Under the pieces are notes generated by a model. The model saw nothing but the letters and a program-made list of their open reading frames with translations. It was not told where the DNA came from and searched no databases. A DNA stretch of 64,000 bases from Corynebacterium rouxii (GTDB lineage: Bacteria > Actinomycetota > Actinomycetes > Mycobacteriales > Mycobacteriaceae): contig NZ_LR738855.1 of NCBI RefSeq assembly GCF_902702935.1, forward strand, positions 744,001 to 808,000, read 5' to 3'. Shown here in pieces: positions 38,414 to 46,873 of this stretch; position 1 is the first letter of the stretch; every line of letters begins with the position of its first letter. The position numbers and the translations under genes are program-made.

Positions 38414-38629
38414 CTACTGGGCTGGTAACCGAAATACTTCTTCAGCATTCGCTGCAAATGTGTACTCCGCATACGTGCCTATAGTCCAGTAACTGGAGGC
38501 TATTACGACATGTGGTGTGGTTACAGCGGTGACACCACAACGTGCACTGGCGGCGATAATGCCGTGGTCTATATCAGCTGACCCCTTGAACGACTTTCTG
38601 CATCCTTTTTCTATTGCCCCTCTTTCCAA
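38414..38629 (-). pseudogene. Possible gene fragment, unidentified
   Basis: A minus-strand frame of 71 codons whose last 40 residues (GVTAVTTPHVVIASSYWT, then FAANAEEVFRLPAQ) look protein-like, while the first part is basic and unremarkable. There is no upstream ribosome-binding site or signal peptide. It may be the tail of a secreted protein lost together with the damage at 38640-39640, or chance. No family recognised. Confidence 0.25.
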
Positions 38630-38639
38630 TTTTTGGTGA

Positions 38640-39640
38640 TTGTTGCCACCGTGATCTCTCAGCAGCCATCAAATTCTTACGATCCGCAACCCCCGCTGCA
38701 GACGCCGATGTCCCTGCATCAATGACAAAACTCCTGCTACAGCAGCTAGCGCACCAGAATTCAAGAAAACGATGCACCTGAGCAGGCGGCTGCGCGTCCC
38801 CAATACCCAACACTGCCAGCAGGCGCCATGTCTGCTAATGGCGCAGCAAAAGCTGGAGAACCTGCAGGTAACTTCAACAATGTTTGGATCGGATCGTCAG
38901 TAACCAGTCCCCAATATGCTCGTGCGGTTCGTGATGCTTATGCCTCGAACTATGTGGCACCCCAACAGCTCAACGTACCGCCAGCTCCGGCACCTGCCCC
39001 TGGGTCGAATGCAACAGTCCTGCCAAGTGATCTTGCTGCGGCCCTAGAAAGCATTGTTACTGATACCCAAAACGAGTTGGGTGGGGTGTAGGTATCGCTA
39101 TTGCGGGCCCAGAAGGCGTAGTGACGGCCGGCACTCAGGCAGGCGTTCCGGCATGGTCGACCATAAAAGTACCCATCAGTATTGCTGCGTTGCGTGCCAA
39201 TTCCGGCAACGATGTATTGATGCGCCAAGCTATCACAGTCTCGGATAATGATGCAGCTTGTGCTTTGTGGGATTCGCTTGGTTCCCCACGGGAAAGTTGG
39301 GGCTATCCTAGCACAAGGCGGTGATCCGCAAACTCAGGTTAACGATCAGCCTGTCCGGCCTGAATTCAGTGTTTTCGGCCAAACGCAATGGGCGTTAGGG
39401 CCTCAGGTAATGTTTGCACGGCATATGGGATGCGTTGCCGGTTCTGGGCCAGTGTTGGATGCCATGGGTGAGATCGCAAGTAGCCAACGCTATGGTTTGG
39501 GATCGATTCCTGGTTCTCGTTTTAAAGGCGGGAGGGGGCCTAATCTTGCGGGTTCTTATGACGTACAGCAGCTTCTTACTCGGATGGCGACCAAGCTTGC
39601 TAGATTTAATGGAAGTGTTCCGTCAGCGGAATGTGTGTGA
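38640..39640 (+). pseudogene. Broken gene for a secreted beta-lactamase/PBP-fold serine hydrolase
   Basis: Frames join into one protein: hydrophobic start FLVIVATVISQQP near 38634-38675, Pro/Ala-rich linker, LPSDLAAALESIVTDTQNELGGV, then GIAIAGPEGVVTAG, WSTIKVPIS (S-x-x-K), VSDNDAACALWDSLG (S-D-N), then GAILAQGGDPQTQ and RFKGGRGPN (K-x-G). Breaks: at least one shift near 38740, an extra GT at about 39089-39091 and one extra G in the GGG at 39290-39292. All three motifs survive, so decay is recent. Substrate unknown. Confidence 0.75.
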
Positions 39641-39687
39641 TCTTTTTGGGCATCATTGGCTAACGGTTCGTCGCTAGAATTGTCGTT

Positions 39688-40521
39688 ATGACGAATCGAG
39701 AGCTGACATTACGGCCCGCGGTCCTGTTTGCCCCAGCGAATAGGCCTGAGATTATTCCCAAGGCTGCCGCTCGTGCAGATATGGTCATCCTAGATTTAGA
39801 GGATGGGGCGGGCTCTATTGATCGCAACCAAGCGTATGCCAATATTCGTAACGCGGGTTTGGATCCGACAACAACATTTGTTCGGATTGTGGGACCGGAA
39901 GATCCTCACCATGCTGCGGATCTCGCGTTTGTTAAGACCACAGAGTATTACAACGTGATCGTGCCGAAGATCGGCGCTGTTCTTCCCGAAGGCCTTGATG
40001 GCCTCAATGTTGTACCGATTATTGAAACCCCATTGGCTGTTATCAATATAGCCTCGATTGCTGTGGATCCCCACGTGGTCGGGTTGTACTGGGGTGCCGA
40101 TGATCTTACGATCGCGCTCGGCGGGTTGTACTCGCGTCGGCGTATCGACGAACCCCAGCCTTCCTCCTACAGGGCACCCATCGAGTATGCACGCGTGCAG
40201 ACTCTGCTGCACGCTGCTGCGAATGGTAAATGGGCATTGGATGCGGTCTATCAGGATTTCAAAGACCTAGATGGCCTCTATACAGAGGCTTTGGACTCTG
40301 CACGTATGGGATTTGCTGCATATCCATGTATTCATCCGAACCAAGTTGATGTGGTTCGGCGGGCTTTCACTCCTAGCGCAGAGCAGTTGGAGTGGGCGCA
40401 GCGTATTGCTGAGGAAACGAAAAAACACCCCGGAGCTTTTCAGCTCGACGGGGAGATGGTAGATACGCCGCTTATTGCGTTGGCGCATCGATTGCTGCAG
40501 CGCCACGCCGCAGTAGATTAG
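39688..40521 (+). CDS. citE: CitE-like HpcH/HpaI-family lyase
   Basis: 277 residues, TIM-barrel lyase related to citrate lyase beta subunit. Seen: LFAPANRPEIIPKAA, MVILDLEDGAGSIDRNQAY (acidic metal ligands) and IIETPLAVINIASIA with YWGADDLTIALGG. No citrate lyase alpha or gamma genes are nearby, so it is a stand-alone CitE-like enzyme acting on a malyl- or citramalyl-CoA-type thioester, as inferred for mycobacterial homologs. TAGAAT at 39675-39680, 7 nt before ATG 39688, suggests a leaderless mRNA. Overlaps the amtR end by 4 bp. Confidence 0.85.
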   Translation: MTNRELTLRPAVLFAPANRPEIIPKAAARADMVILDLEDGAGSIDRNQAYANIRNAGLDPTTTFVRIVGPEDPHHAADLAFVKTTEYYNVIVPKIGAVLPEGLDGLNVVPIIETPLAVINIASIAVDPHVVGLYWGADDLTIALGGLYSRRRIDEPQPSSYRAPIEYARVQTLLHAAANGKWALDAVYQDFKDLDGLYTEALDSARMGFAAYPCIHPNQVDVVRRAFTPSAEQLEWAQRIAEETKKHPGAFQLDGEMVDTPLIALAHRLLQRHAAVD

Positions 40522-41186
40522 TCGTTTAGAGTGCGGATCAGGTTCAGTGTCCATTCCACGCGGTCATCGGGCAGTTCCGCACCTACGACAGCGAGTGCGG
40601 CGTCGGCAAGCATGATTGCTAGAGCAGGAAGTTCCTCATCGCGCAATGGTTCGGGTACAACACCATCGTTGCTGCGCATTTCAATCACCGATAGTGCGAT
40701 GTGGAATGGCAGATCTGTACGTGGATCATCGGGGTTGAGGATCTCGGAAGCAATGTTTTTAAACGTCTGGCGTAGCTGATCGCGCTGTGTTTGGTAGGAA
40801 GCGAATTCCGCGGAAGCCGCAACCGGTAACTGGTAGAGGCGCCCGACATTCCAACGCGTCGAAAGCAACAGGCGGCATTCTGTGGCCGTTAATGCCCACA
40901 AGCGTAACGGTGCTGGTGCCTCATTATCCACGAAGGCCTCTGCAAGAGCAGTTGAAGGCGCCACGGTGGACTGAAGCAGAGTGAGAAAGATTTCCGTCTT
41001 GGACGGGAAGTGGTAGTACAGCGAGGCTTGCCGAATTCCTACGGCATCGGCAATTTGATGGGTAGACGTGGTAGCAAAACCTTGTGTAGTAAACAGCTCC
41101 GCTGAGGCATCAAGGATTTCCTCACGGGCGGTACTTCCACGTCGCCGAGGACTATTTTTACGGGGACGACCTACAGCTCCTGCCAT
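40518..41186 (-). CDS. amtR: TetR-type nitrogen regulator AmtR
   Basis: 222 residues. Residues 1-65 are basic then a TetR helix-turn-helix (REEILDASAELFTTQGFATTSTHQIADAVGIRQASLYYHF), nearly identical to C. glutamicum AmtR, the repressor of ammonium uptake and assimilation genes relieved by adenylylated GlnK. The C-terminal domain is also conserved (STRWNVGRLYQLPV, PFHIALSVIEMRSNDG). ATG 41186 gives the MAGAVGRPR start. In C. glutamicum the neighbour is likewise citE. Confidence 0.95.
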   Translation of the reverse strand: MAGAVGRPRKNSPRRRGSTAREEILDASAELFTTQGFATTSTHQIADAVGIRQASLYYHFPSKTEIFLTLLQSTVAPSTALAEAFVDNEAPAPLRLWALTATECRLLLSTRWNVGRLYQLPVAASAEFASYQTQRDQLRQTFKNIASEILNPDDPRTDLPFHIALSVIEMRSNDGVVPEPLRDEELPALAIMLADAALAVVGAELPDDRVEWTLNLIRTLND

Positions 41187-41310
41187 AACGAGTACCTGCC
41201 CCTTTCCTTTCACAAAACCTTAAATATGCGCGCAAAGCGCCATGAACGAATAAATGTTATACGACGTGGGCTCAAAGCCTACTATCGACGGCCACTAAAA
41301 CCTAGAAACC

Positions 41311-42219
41311 TTAGGATTTTAGGGGAATGTCATACTGTTGAGCGAGCGCTCGGATGACATCAGAAACCAAACGAGACGATGCGCCGTAGATGCTGCGCTG
41401 GATGGCAGGAAGGCTTTCTGCCGTGGCCGCGTGAGAATGCACGCGGTCAGTCCAGCGCCGGAACTGCAACTGTAAACCAGCATCCCATGCTTGGCGCAGG
41501 AAGTCAGCTTGCGATGTGGTCAGTATTCCTGCCGCCACAGCAGCTGGGATTCTACGACGCGTGGAAAAGTCCGTGGAGTGAGCTGCCACACCAGCCCAGC
41601 GGGCGATTGCAATGATGGGGTAGAGCAGGTCTTTACGGATGTCAACGGCCATGTCGCGTGACGGTAAACCATCGTGGATCCGCAACGTTGGTGGGCGATG
41701 TTCGATGGCGTCGATAAGCAGTGGTCTGTGGTCGGGGAGAGCTACTACCTCCTCGAGGCACCACGTTCCAGCATCGGCAAAAACCGCAAGGTCGGATCCT
41801 TGTGCTGTGCCAATCATCGATAACCACTCTTGTTTCGTGCGTGCAGTAGGCCCAAGATGGGTGTGTTCGGCGACAAGCCCCACGCTCGTAATCAGGTCAG
41901 ATACCGGAGTGGTATCTACATGACTTTCTCCGACGGTAAGCCATTTGATTGGTGATGACGGAAGGGCATCGCCGCGTCCGATTGCCCCTGTAAGCACTAG
42001 TTGCGCACCGCCAGTCATGTCGGCGATTGCTTCGCTGTGTAAGACATCGGTGACGAGACGGGAAAACCATTCGACGAGTGCTTGTGGGCGTTCGCCGTGA
42101 TCGATGGCATTACGTACTAGATCTTGGCTTTCGGCGAGGACACCGCGAACAGTGGGGGTGTCTGAGCACTGAGGTGCGAGCTCGGCGAGCTCAGTTAAAG
42201 ACTCATGCAACAAGGTCAC
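41311..42219 (-). CDS. DUF294-like protein (putative nucleotidyltransferase, degenerate)
   Basis: 302 residues from GTG 42219. The C-terminal half (DIRKDLLYPIIAIARWAG, STDFSTRRRIPAAVAAG, then AWDAGLQLQFRRWT) fits the DUF294 C-terminal helical domain. The middle LVLTGAIGRGDALPSSPIKWL aligns with the nucleotidyltransferase G-S-x-G-R-x-E motif but lacks the E and the D-x-D after it, so activity is doubtful. The start is uncertain: GGGAAGG lies 3 nt before GTG 42219 and 9 nt before TTG 42213; a longer GTG at 42276 lacks a box. The gene next to amtR in C. glutamicum is of this kind. Confidence 0.65.
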   Translation of the reverse strand: MTLLHESLTELAELAPQCSDTPTVRGVLAESQDLVRNAIDHGERPQALVEWFSRLVTDVLHSEAIADMTGGAQLVLTGAIGRGDALPSSPIKWLTVGESHVDTTPVSDLITSVGLVAEHTHLGPTARTKQEWLSMIGTAQGSDLAVFADAGTWCLEEVVALPDHRPLLIDAIEHRPPTLRIHDGLPSRDMAVDIRKDLLYPIIAIARWAGVAAHSTDFSTRRRIPAAVAAGILTTSQADFLRQAWDAGLQLQFRRWTDRVHSHAATAESLPAIQRSIYGASSRLVSDVIRALAQQYDIPLKS

Positions 42220-42323
42220 TTGCCTTCCCGTCAGATGAAATATACAAGTACCTAAGCTACCAGCCTCGTGGCGCACGCGGTAAACATGCCACTTACCAGC
42301 AGAAAACTATCCAGAATATGACG

Positions 42324-42356
42324 AAGCACCCATCTCTTTTTACAAGAGTGGGTGCC
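42324..42356 (-). terminator. Hairpin after rpsR
   Basis: GCACCCATCTCTT (42326-42338) pairs with AAGAGTGGGTGC (42344-42355) with one bulged base, 60 nt after the rpsR stop; likely end of the ribosomal operon. Confidence 0.6.
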
Positions 42357-42417
42357 TTGTGCTGTCATCGCACTTCGAAGTTAACTTTCGAAGGCGTTGT
42401 TTGTTCTCCCAGTCGAT

Positions 42418-42666
42418 TTAGCGGCTGGTGAACGGCAGGAGAGCCATCTCGCGGGCGTTCTTCACTGCGGTTGCAACCTGGCGCTGCTGCTGCGGCGTCA
42501 GACCGGTTACGCGGCGAGAGCGAATCTTGTGGCGATCGGAGATGAACTGACGAAGGGTGTTGATGTCCTTGTAGTCAACCTTCTCGATGCCTGCGGCCTT
42601 AAGAGGGTTCTTCTTGGGGCGGCGGGACTGCTCCATCCGCGCCTTCTTAATGTTATTGCGCTTCAT
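42418..42666 (-). CDS. rpsR: 30S ribosomal protein S18, cysteine-free form
   Basis: 82 residues. Core S18 sequence ([38 protein letters not shown]). It has no cysteine, so it lacks the N-terminal zinc-binding motif of the C+ type. Last gene of rpmB-rpmG-rpsN-rpsR; 14 nt after rpsN. Confidence 0.96.
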
Positions 42667-42680
42667 TGAAAACTCCCTGA

Positions 42681-42986
42681 TTACCAGCTGGACTTACGGA
42701 CGCCCGGAAGCTCACCGCGGTGAGCCATCTCGCGCATGCGGACACGGGAAACACCGAACTTACGTAGGAAGCCACGTGGGCGACCATCGTGGGAGTCACG
42801 GTTACGGACGCGAACTGGGGAAGCGTCACGAGGCTGGCGGTTCAGTTCGAACTGTGCATCGAGACGATCCTCATCAGAGGTGTTCGGGTTCTTGATGATT
42901 GCCTTGAGCTCGTTACGGCGCTCCGCAAAGCGGGCGACGACTTCCTTGCGCTGCTCATTCTTGGCGATCTTGGACTTCTTAGCCAT
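42681..42986 (-). CDS. rpsN: 30S ribosomal protein S14, long cysteine-free form
   Basis: 101 residues, the long type without the C-x-x-C zinc ribbon (no cysteine at all). Seen: [15 protein letters not shown] and the C-terminal [29 protein letters not shown] signature. Starts 3 nt after the rpmG stop. Confidence 0.97.
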
Positions 42987-42989
42987 AGA

Positions 42990-43154
42990 TTAACGCTCCT
43001 CGCGGAATTCGACGTGCTTGCGGACTACCGGATCGTACTTCTTCAAAGAAATGCGGTCTGGGTTGTTGCGCTTGTTCTTGCGGGTGACGTAGGTGTAACC
43101 GGTGCCAGCCGTAGACTTGAGCTTGATGATTGGGCGGATATCGTTACGTGCCAT
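42990..43154 (-). CDS. rpmG: 50S ribosomal protein L33, cysteine-free form
   Basis: 54 residues: [33 protein letters not shown] and [12 protein letters not shown]. No cysteines, so no zinc ribbon. Starts 3 nt after the rpmB stop. Confidence 0.97.
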   Translation of the reverse strand: MARNDIRPIIKLKSTAGTGYTYVTRKNKRNNPDRISLKKYDPVVRKHVEFREER

Positions 43155-43157
43155 CTT

Positions 43158-43394
43158 TTAAATCTTCTCCCCACGTGCGCGAATCTTGGCCACAACGGAC
43201 TCGATGCCGTCGCGGTCAATGACCTTCAGGCCCTTGGTGGATACGTTCAGGGTGATGGTACGGCCCTCAGAGGGCAGGTAAAACTTACGACGCTGCACGT
43301 TGGGGTTCCAACGGCGAGACGTGCGTCGGTGCGAGTGCGAGACAGACTTGCCGTAACCCGGCTGGCGTCCCGTAACCTGGCAAATAGCCGACAT
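43158..43394 (-). CDS. rpmB: 50S ribosomal protein L28
   Basis: 78 residues: [34 protein letters not shown]..., with a single cysteine and therefore the zinc-free type. ATG 43394 is the family start. First gene of the four-gene ribosomal operon; the rpmE2-rpmF unit is divergent. Confidence 0.96.
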   Translation of the reverse strand: MSAICQVTGRQPGYGKSVSHSHRRTSRRWNPNVQRRKFYLPSEGRTITLNVSTKGLKVIDRDGIESVVAKIRARGEKI

Positions 43395-43863
43395 AGGTTT
43401 CTTTCTCCTAGCCGCCCACATTCAAACCTGCTGCTGCAGTAACAGGGCCACGGTGTGTGGAACTGCCTGTGCTGCAAGTGCTGACGGGGCGATAAACGAA
43501 CAATTTCGACAACAGCAAGAGACAACCATACCTGTGGTGGGGCGAAAATCCTAATCAATTCCGAAAAAAATTTAGATTTGTTGCGTGTGTTGTCGGAAAA
43601 TGTCGTGCGAGAAGGTATGTGTGCTGCTCGAATGTGATTCGAGAGGTGGTGAAATACCTCTATATAAAAGTATTGCTAACGCGTCATTTGTTGGGGTGGA
43701 GGAGGGGTGGATTTTCTCAAAGGAAGAGTTGGGTGTACACTTTGTCAGGTTGCTTACACTTATATAGTGTCGGCGAGCATCGCGAAACCCAACTCGAGCA
43801 CGATCTTCACCGTGGTGTGGAGAACCGACTCGAAGTATCAATCCTGAGGGAAATCGAGAGAAT
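43395..43863. other. Divergent region between the two ribosomal operons
   Basis: 469 bp with no gene. It holds a perfect inverted repeat TCGAAT-GTG-ATTCGA at 43628-43642, a GAGGT/ACCTC hairpin at about 43641-43658, and a possible rpmE2 promoter (TTGTCA 43742-43747, TATAGT 43763-43768, 15-bp spacer). I see no copy of the actinobacterial Zur box (a palindrome around ATGATAATGAT-type sequence). Confidence 0.55.
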
Positions 43864-44130
43864 ATGAAGAAAGATATCCACCCTGATTACCACCCAGTGG
43901 TATTCCAGGATGCAGGTACTGGCCACCAGTTCCTCACCAAGTCAACCGCTACCAGTGACCGCACGGTTGCATGGGAAGATGGCAACGAGTACCCACTGAT
44001 CGTCGTTGACGTTACCAGTGAATCTCACCCATTCTGGACCGGTGCACAGCGTGTCATGGACACCGCAGGCCGTGTTGAGAAGTTCAACCAGCGTTACGGT
44101 GCACTCGCTCGCCGTAAGAAGAACAAGTAA
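43864..44130 (+). CDS. rpmE2: 50S ribosomal protein L31 type B (zinc-free)
   Basis: 88 residues, [20 protein letters not shown] and [21 protein letters not shown]. Cysteine-free type B L31. GAGGG and GAGAG precede ATG 43864. It is followed after 18 nt by rpmF. Confidence 0.95.
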   Translation: MKKDIHPDYHPVVFQDAGTGHQFLTKSTATSDRTVAWEDGNEYPLIVVDVTSESHPFWTGAQRVMDTAGRVEKFNQRYGALARRKKNK

Positions 44131-44148
44131 TAAAGGAGGGAAACAAAA

Positions 44149-44322
44149 ATGGCAGTTCCAAAGCGTCGTATGTCGCGTGCAAACACCCACGCACGTCGTT
44201 CCCAGTGGAAGGCAGATAACGTTGCCCTCCAAGAAGTGAAGATCAACGGTCAGACCGTTCGTATCCCACGTCGTCTAGTTAAGGCAGCTCAGCTTGGTCT
44301 CGTTGAGGTTGAGCAGTTCTAA
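44149..44322 (+). CDS. rpmF: 50S ribosomal protein L32, cysteine-free
   Basis: 57 residues: [20 protein letters not shown] and [21 protein letters not shown]. The usual C-terminal zinc motif is absent. AAAGGAGGG 8 nt before ATG is a very strong ribosome-binding site. Terminator at 44346. Confidence 0.95.
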
Positions 44323-44345
44323 GCTCTTGTGGATATGATTCCACT

Positions 44346-44396
44346 ATGAATGAAGGCTGATTTCGGTTAGATCGAAGTCAGCCTTCATTCATTTGT
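44346..44396 (+). terminator. Terminator of rpmE2-rpmF
   Basis: Perfect 15-bp stem (44346-44360 with 44378-44392; core GAATGAAGGCTGA) with a further TTCG/CGAA pair inside the loop, followed by T-rich sequence. Confidence 0.85.
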
Positions 44397-44550
44397 AATT
44401 CAGAAGACTTCTTTCGGAGTGTGTTTCGGTTGGCTGCTATTGTCAACATTTAACGCACTATAAAATTGTTGCACTAAATGTAATTATTCATAGCTGACTC
44501 TGGGCGTTGCTTGAGGGTCGGTTTCGGCGGGACAAGGCAGAATAGACTGA

Positions 44551-45243
44551 ATGAAGATTGTGGTCGTAGATGATGAGCAGGCGGTGCGCGAGTCGCTTCG
44601 TCGTTCGTTGTCCTTTAACGGATATGAAGTGCATCTGGCTCAAGATGGAGTCGAGGCACTTGAAGTAATTGAACGTGAACAACCAGAGCTGGTCATCCTT
44701 GATGTAATGATGCCACGCATGGATGGTCTTGAGGTCTGCCGTACCCTGCGCGGTAGCGGTGACGACCGTCCGATCTTGGTTCTGACCGCTCGCGATGGTG
44801 TGTCTGATCGTGTTGCCGGCCTTGACGCTGGTGCTGACGACTACCTTCCTAAGCCATTCGCACTTGAGGAGCTACTCGCTCGTGTGCGTTCCTTGCTTCG
44901 CCGTGCCGCTGCAGAGTCTGTGGGTTCGGGCAGCCAAGGTGAGCTTTCCTTCGAGGACCTTCGCCTTAACCCAGATACGCGCGACGTCACCCGCGGTGGT
45001 CGCCCCATTAGCTTGACGCGTACTGAGTTTGCGCTGCTTCAGTTGCTCATGGCGAATTCTCGTCGCGTACTGTCGCGTGCGTCTATCTTGGAAGAAGTGT
45101 GGGGATATGACTTCCCAACTTCTGGAAACGCGCTGGAAGTCTACATTGGCTATTTGCGTCGCAAGACTGAATCAGAAGGGGAGCCACGTTTGATCCATAC
45201 CGTTCGCGGTGTTGGCTACGTGCTGAGGGAAACTGCGCCGTGA
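44551..45243 (+). CDS. mprA: Response regulator MprA (OmpR family)
   Basis: 230 residues. Receiver domain 1-115 with acidic pair D7/D8, phospho-acceptor Asp51 ([12 protein letters not shown]) and Lys101 (LPKPF); winged-helix DNA-binding domain 130-230 ([30 protein letters not shown]). It is the MprA of the MprAB envelope-stress system (called CgtR2 in C. glutamicum). ATG 44551 has no Shine-Dalgarno box. Its stop overlaps the mprB start. Confidence 0.93.
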   Translation: MKIVVVDDEQAVRESLRRSLSFNGYEVHLAQDGVEALEVIEREQPELVILDVMMPRMDGLEVCRTLRGSGDDRPILVLTARDGVSDRVAGLDAGADDYLPKPFALEELLARVRSLLRRAAAESVGSGSQGELSFEDLRLNPDTRDVTRGGRPISLTRTEFALLQLLMANSRRVLSRASILEEVWGYDFPTSGNALEVYIGYLRRKTESEGEPRLIHTVRGVGYVLRETAP

Positions 45244-46784
45244 TGCTGCGCCGTTTCCGCGAAAGCCTGCCGGGAGGGGCAGGCTTTTTAGGCATGTCTG
45301 GGGATGCCCGCACTTCGCACTTTTCGCGTGCGTCGCTTAAATCACGAATCTCGCTGCTTACCGCATCGATGGTGGCAATCGCTGTGGGCATGATGCTTAT
45401 CGTGTCGTATTGGTCCGTTTCTGGCACGCTGCGTAGTTCGATGGACCGTACTTTGAATGCCAAGGCAACGGCGTTGATTAGTCGGATGGATCAGCCTGAT
45501 TTTTTCTTCCGTTCTCAGCACGAGATCGACAAGTTTCGTGAGTATAACGCGGATACCCGTATCTCGTTGCGAATGCCTGGCTGGAACTATTCTGTCGGCG
45601 ATGATTTGCCGACGGTCAAGGGTGGCGGCGACGATGTTGAGGGGTACAGTGCCGCCACGATCAACGGTGAGCGAGTCTTAACTAAGGTGTCGGATTCCGG
45701 TGCCACCGTGATTTTGGCGCGTGGAATGGAAGCCACCCACAAGATGATTACCAGCTTGGCGATCACGCTGTTGCTAGTAGCAGGTCTTGGTGTGTTAATG
45801 GCGATTGCGACCGGCGTAGCCGTAGCAACAACAGTGCTTCGTCCATTGCAGCGGTTGCGCAACCGAGTTCGTTATATTACGGAAACAGACGATCTCAAAC
45901 CTATCCAAGTAGACGGTAATGACGAGCTTTCGGAGCTTACGATTCGTTTCAACGAGATGCTTGAGGCGTTACGACGTTCGCGTCAGCGTCAAACCGAGCT
46001 CGTCGCCGATGCTGGCCATGAGCTGAAGACGCCTCTTACTTCTATGCGCACCAATATTGAATTGTTGATGATGATGCACAACGCGGATTCTGCTTCGATC
46101 AGTGAAGAAGATAAGCAGGCATTGCAGTCTGATGTGATTGCGCAGATGGAGGAGCTTTCCACGCTCATCGGTGATCTCATCGATCTGGCACGCCAAGAAA
46201 CCTCGGAGAAAACTTTAGAACCCATCGATTTGCTTGATGTGGTCAATTCTTCGGTCGAGCGCGTGCGGCGTCGTCGTCCCGATGTGCGCTTCGAAATCCA
46301 GACGATTCCGTGGTACCTCGAAGGCGACAGTTTTGCCTTGGGGCGCGCAATTTTGAACCTCCTTGATAATGCATCAAAGTGGTCACCTGCTGATGGTGTT
46401 GTTCGTTTCACCATGCAGGTCGTAGAGCGTGAAGACGGCGATCGCGTCTTGCATATGGACATTTCTGATTCTGGTCCAGGTATTCCGGTCGAAGATCGTG
46501 AAAAAGTTTTTGATCGCTTCTATAGATCGGTGAGCGCGCGTTCAACCCCAGGTTCTGGCTTGGGACTTGCCATTGTGCATTCCACGATCGTTCGACACGG
46601 GGGAACTGTCACAGCTGGAGAATCCGACGACGGAGGTGCGCGCATGCGCGTCGAGTTGCCAGGATCTGTTACGGATGAAGAACTCCATTCTTCAGCAAAG
46701 ACTCGTGTGGTTCAGCCAAGCAGCACTGCAGAGCGCCTTGATCTGGCACGCCAACGTCGCGAGGATCGTCGTAACGGCAAATAA
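45243..46784 (+). CDS. mprB: Sensor histidine kinase MprB
   Basis: 513 residues. Membrane helices at about 38-60 and 168-195 enclose a ~105-residue extracytoplasmic sensor; a HAMP linker (LRPLQRLRNRVRYI) leads to the dimerisation domain with the phosphorylated His259 (ADAGHELKTPLTSMR) and the ATPase domain (NLLDNASKWSP, DSGPGIPVEDREKVFDRF, GSGLGLAIVHS). Start ATG 45243 overlaps the mprA stop (TGATG); GTG 45240 is an alternative. Confidence 0.93.
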   Translation: MLRRFRESLPGGAGFLGMSGDARTSHFSRASLKSRISLLTASMVAIAVGMMLIVSYWSVSGTLRSSMDRTLNAKATALISRMDQPDFFFRSQHEIDKFREYNADTRISLRMPGWNYSVGDDLPTVKGGGDDVEGYSAATINGERVLTKVSDSGATVILARGMEATHKMITSLAITLLLVAGLGVLMAIATGVAVATTVLRPLQRLRNRVRYITETDDLKPIQVDGNDELSELTIRFNEMLEALRRSRQRQTELVADAGHELKTPLTSMRTNIELLMMMHNADSASISEEDKQALQSDVIAQMEELSTLIGDLIDLARQETSEKTLEPIDLLDVVNSSVERVRRRRPDVRFEIQTIPWYLEGDSFALGRAILNLLDNASKWSPADGVVRFTMQVVEREDGDRVLHMDISDSGPGIPVEDREKVFDRFYRSVSARSTPGSGLGLAIVHSTIVRHGGTVTAGESDDGGARMRVELPGSVTDEELHSSAKTRVVQPSSTAERLDLARQRREDRRNGK

Positions 46785-46873
46785 TACGTTCACAGGAATC
46801 TCCCAGCGATTCACGACGCTACCCGCAGTGAGGTTCCAGAACGTCACCAGTATATGGTTCGATAGTATTTACT

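Noticed and set aside
43395..43863. Zur box between the two ribosomal operons
   Set aside because: I looked for the AT-rich palindrome of actinobacterial Zur and found none; the inverted repeat at 43628-43642 has a different sequence.
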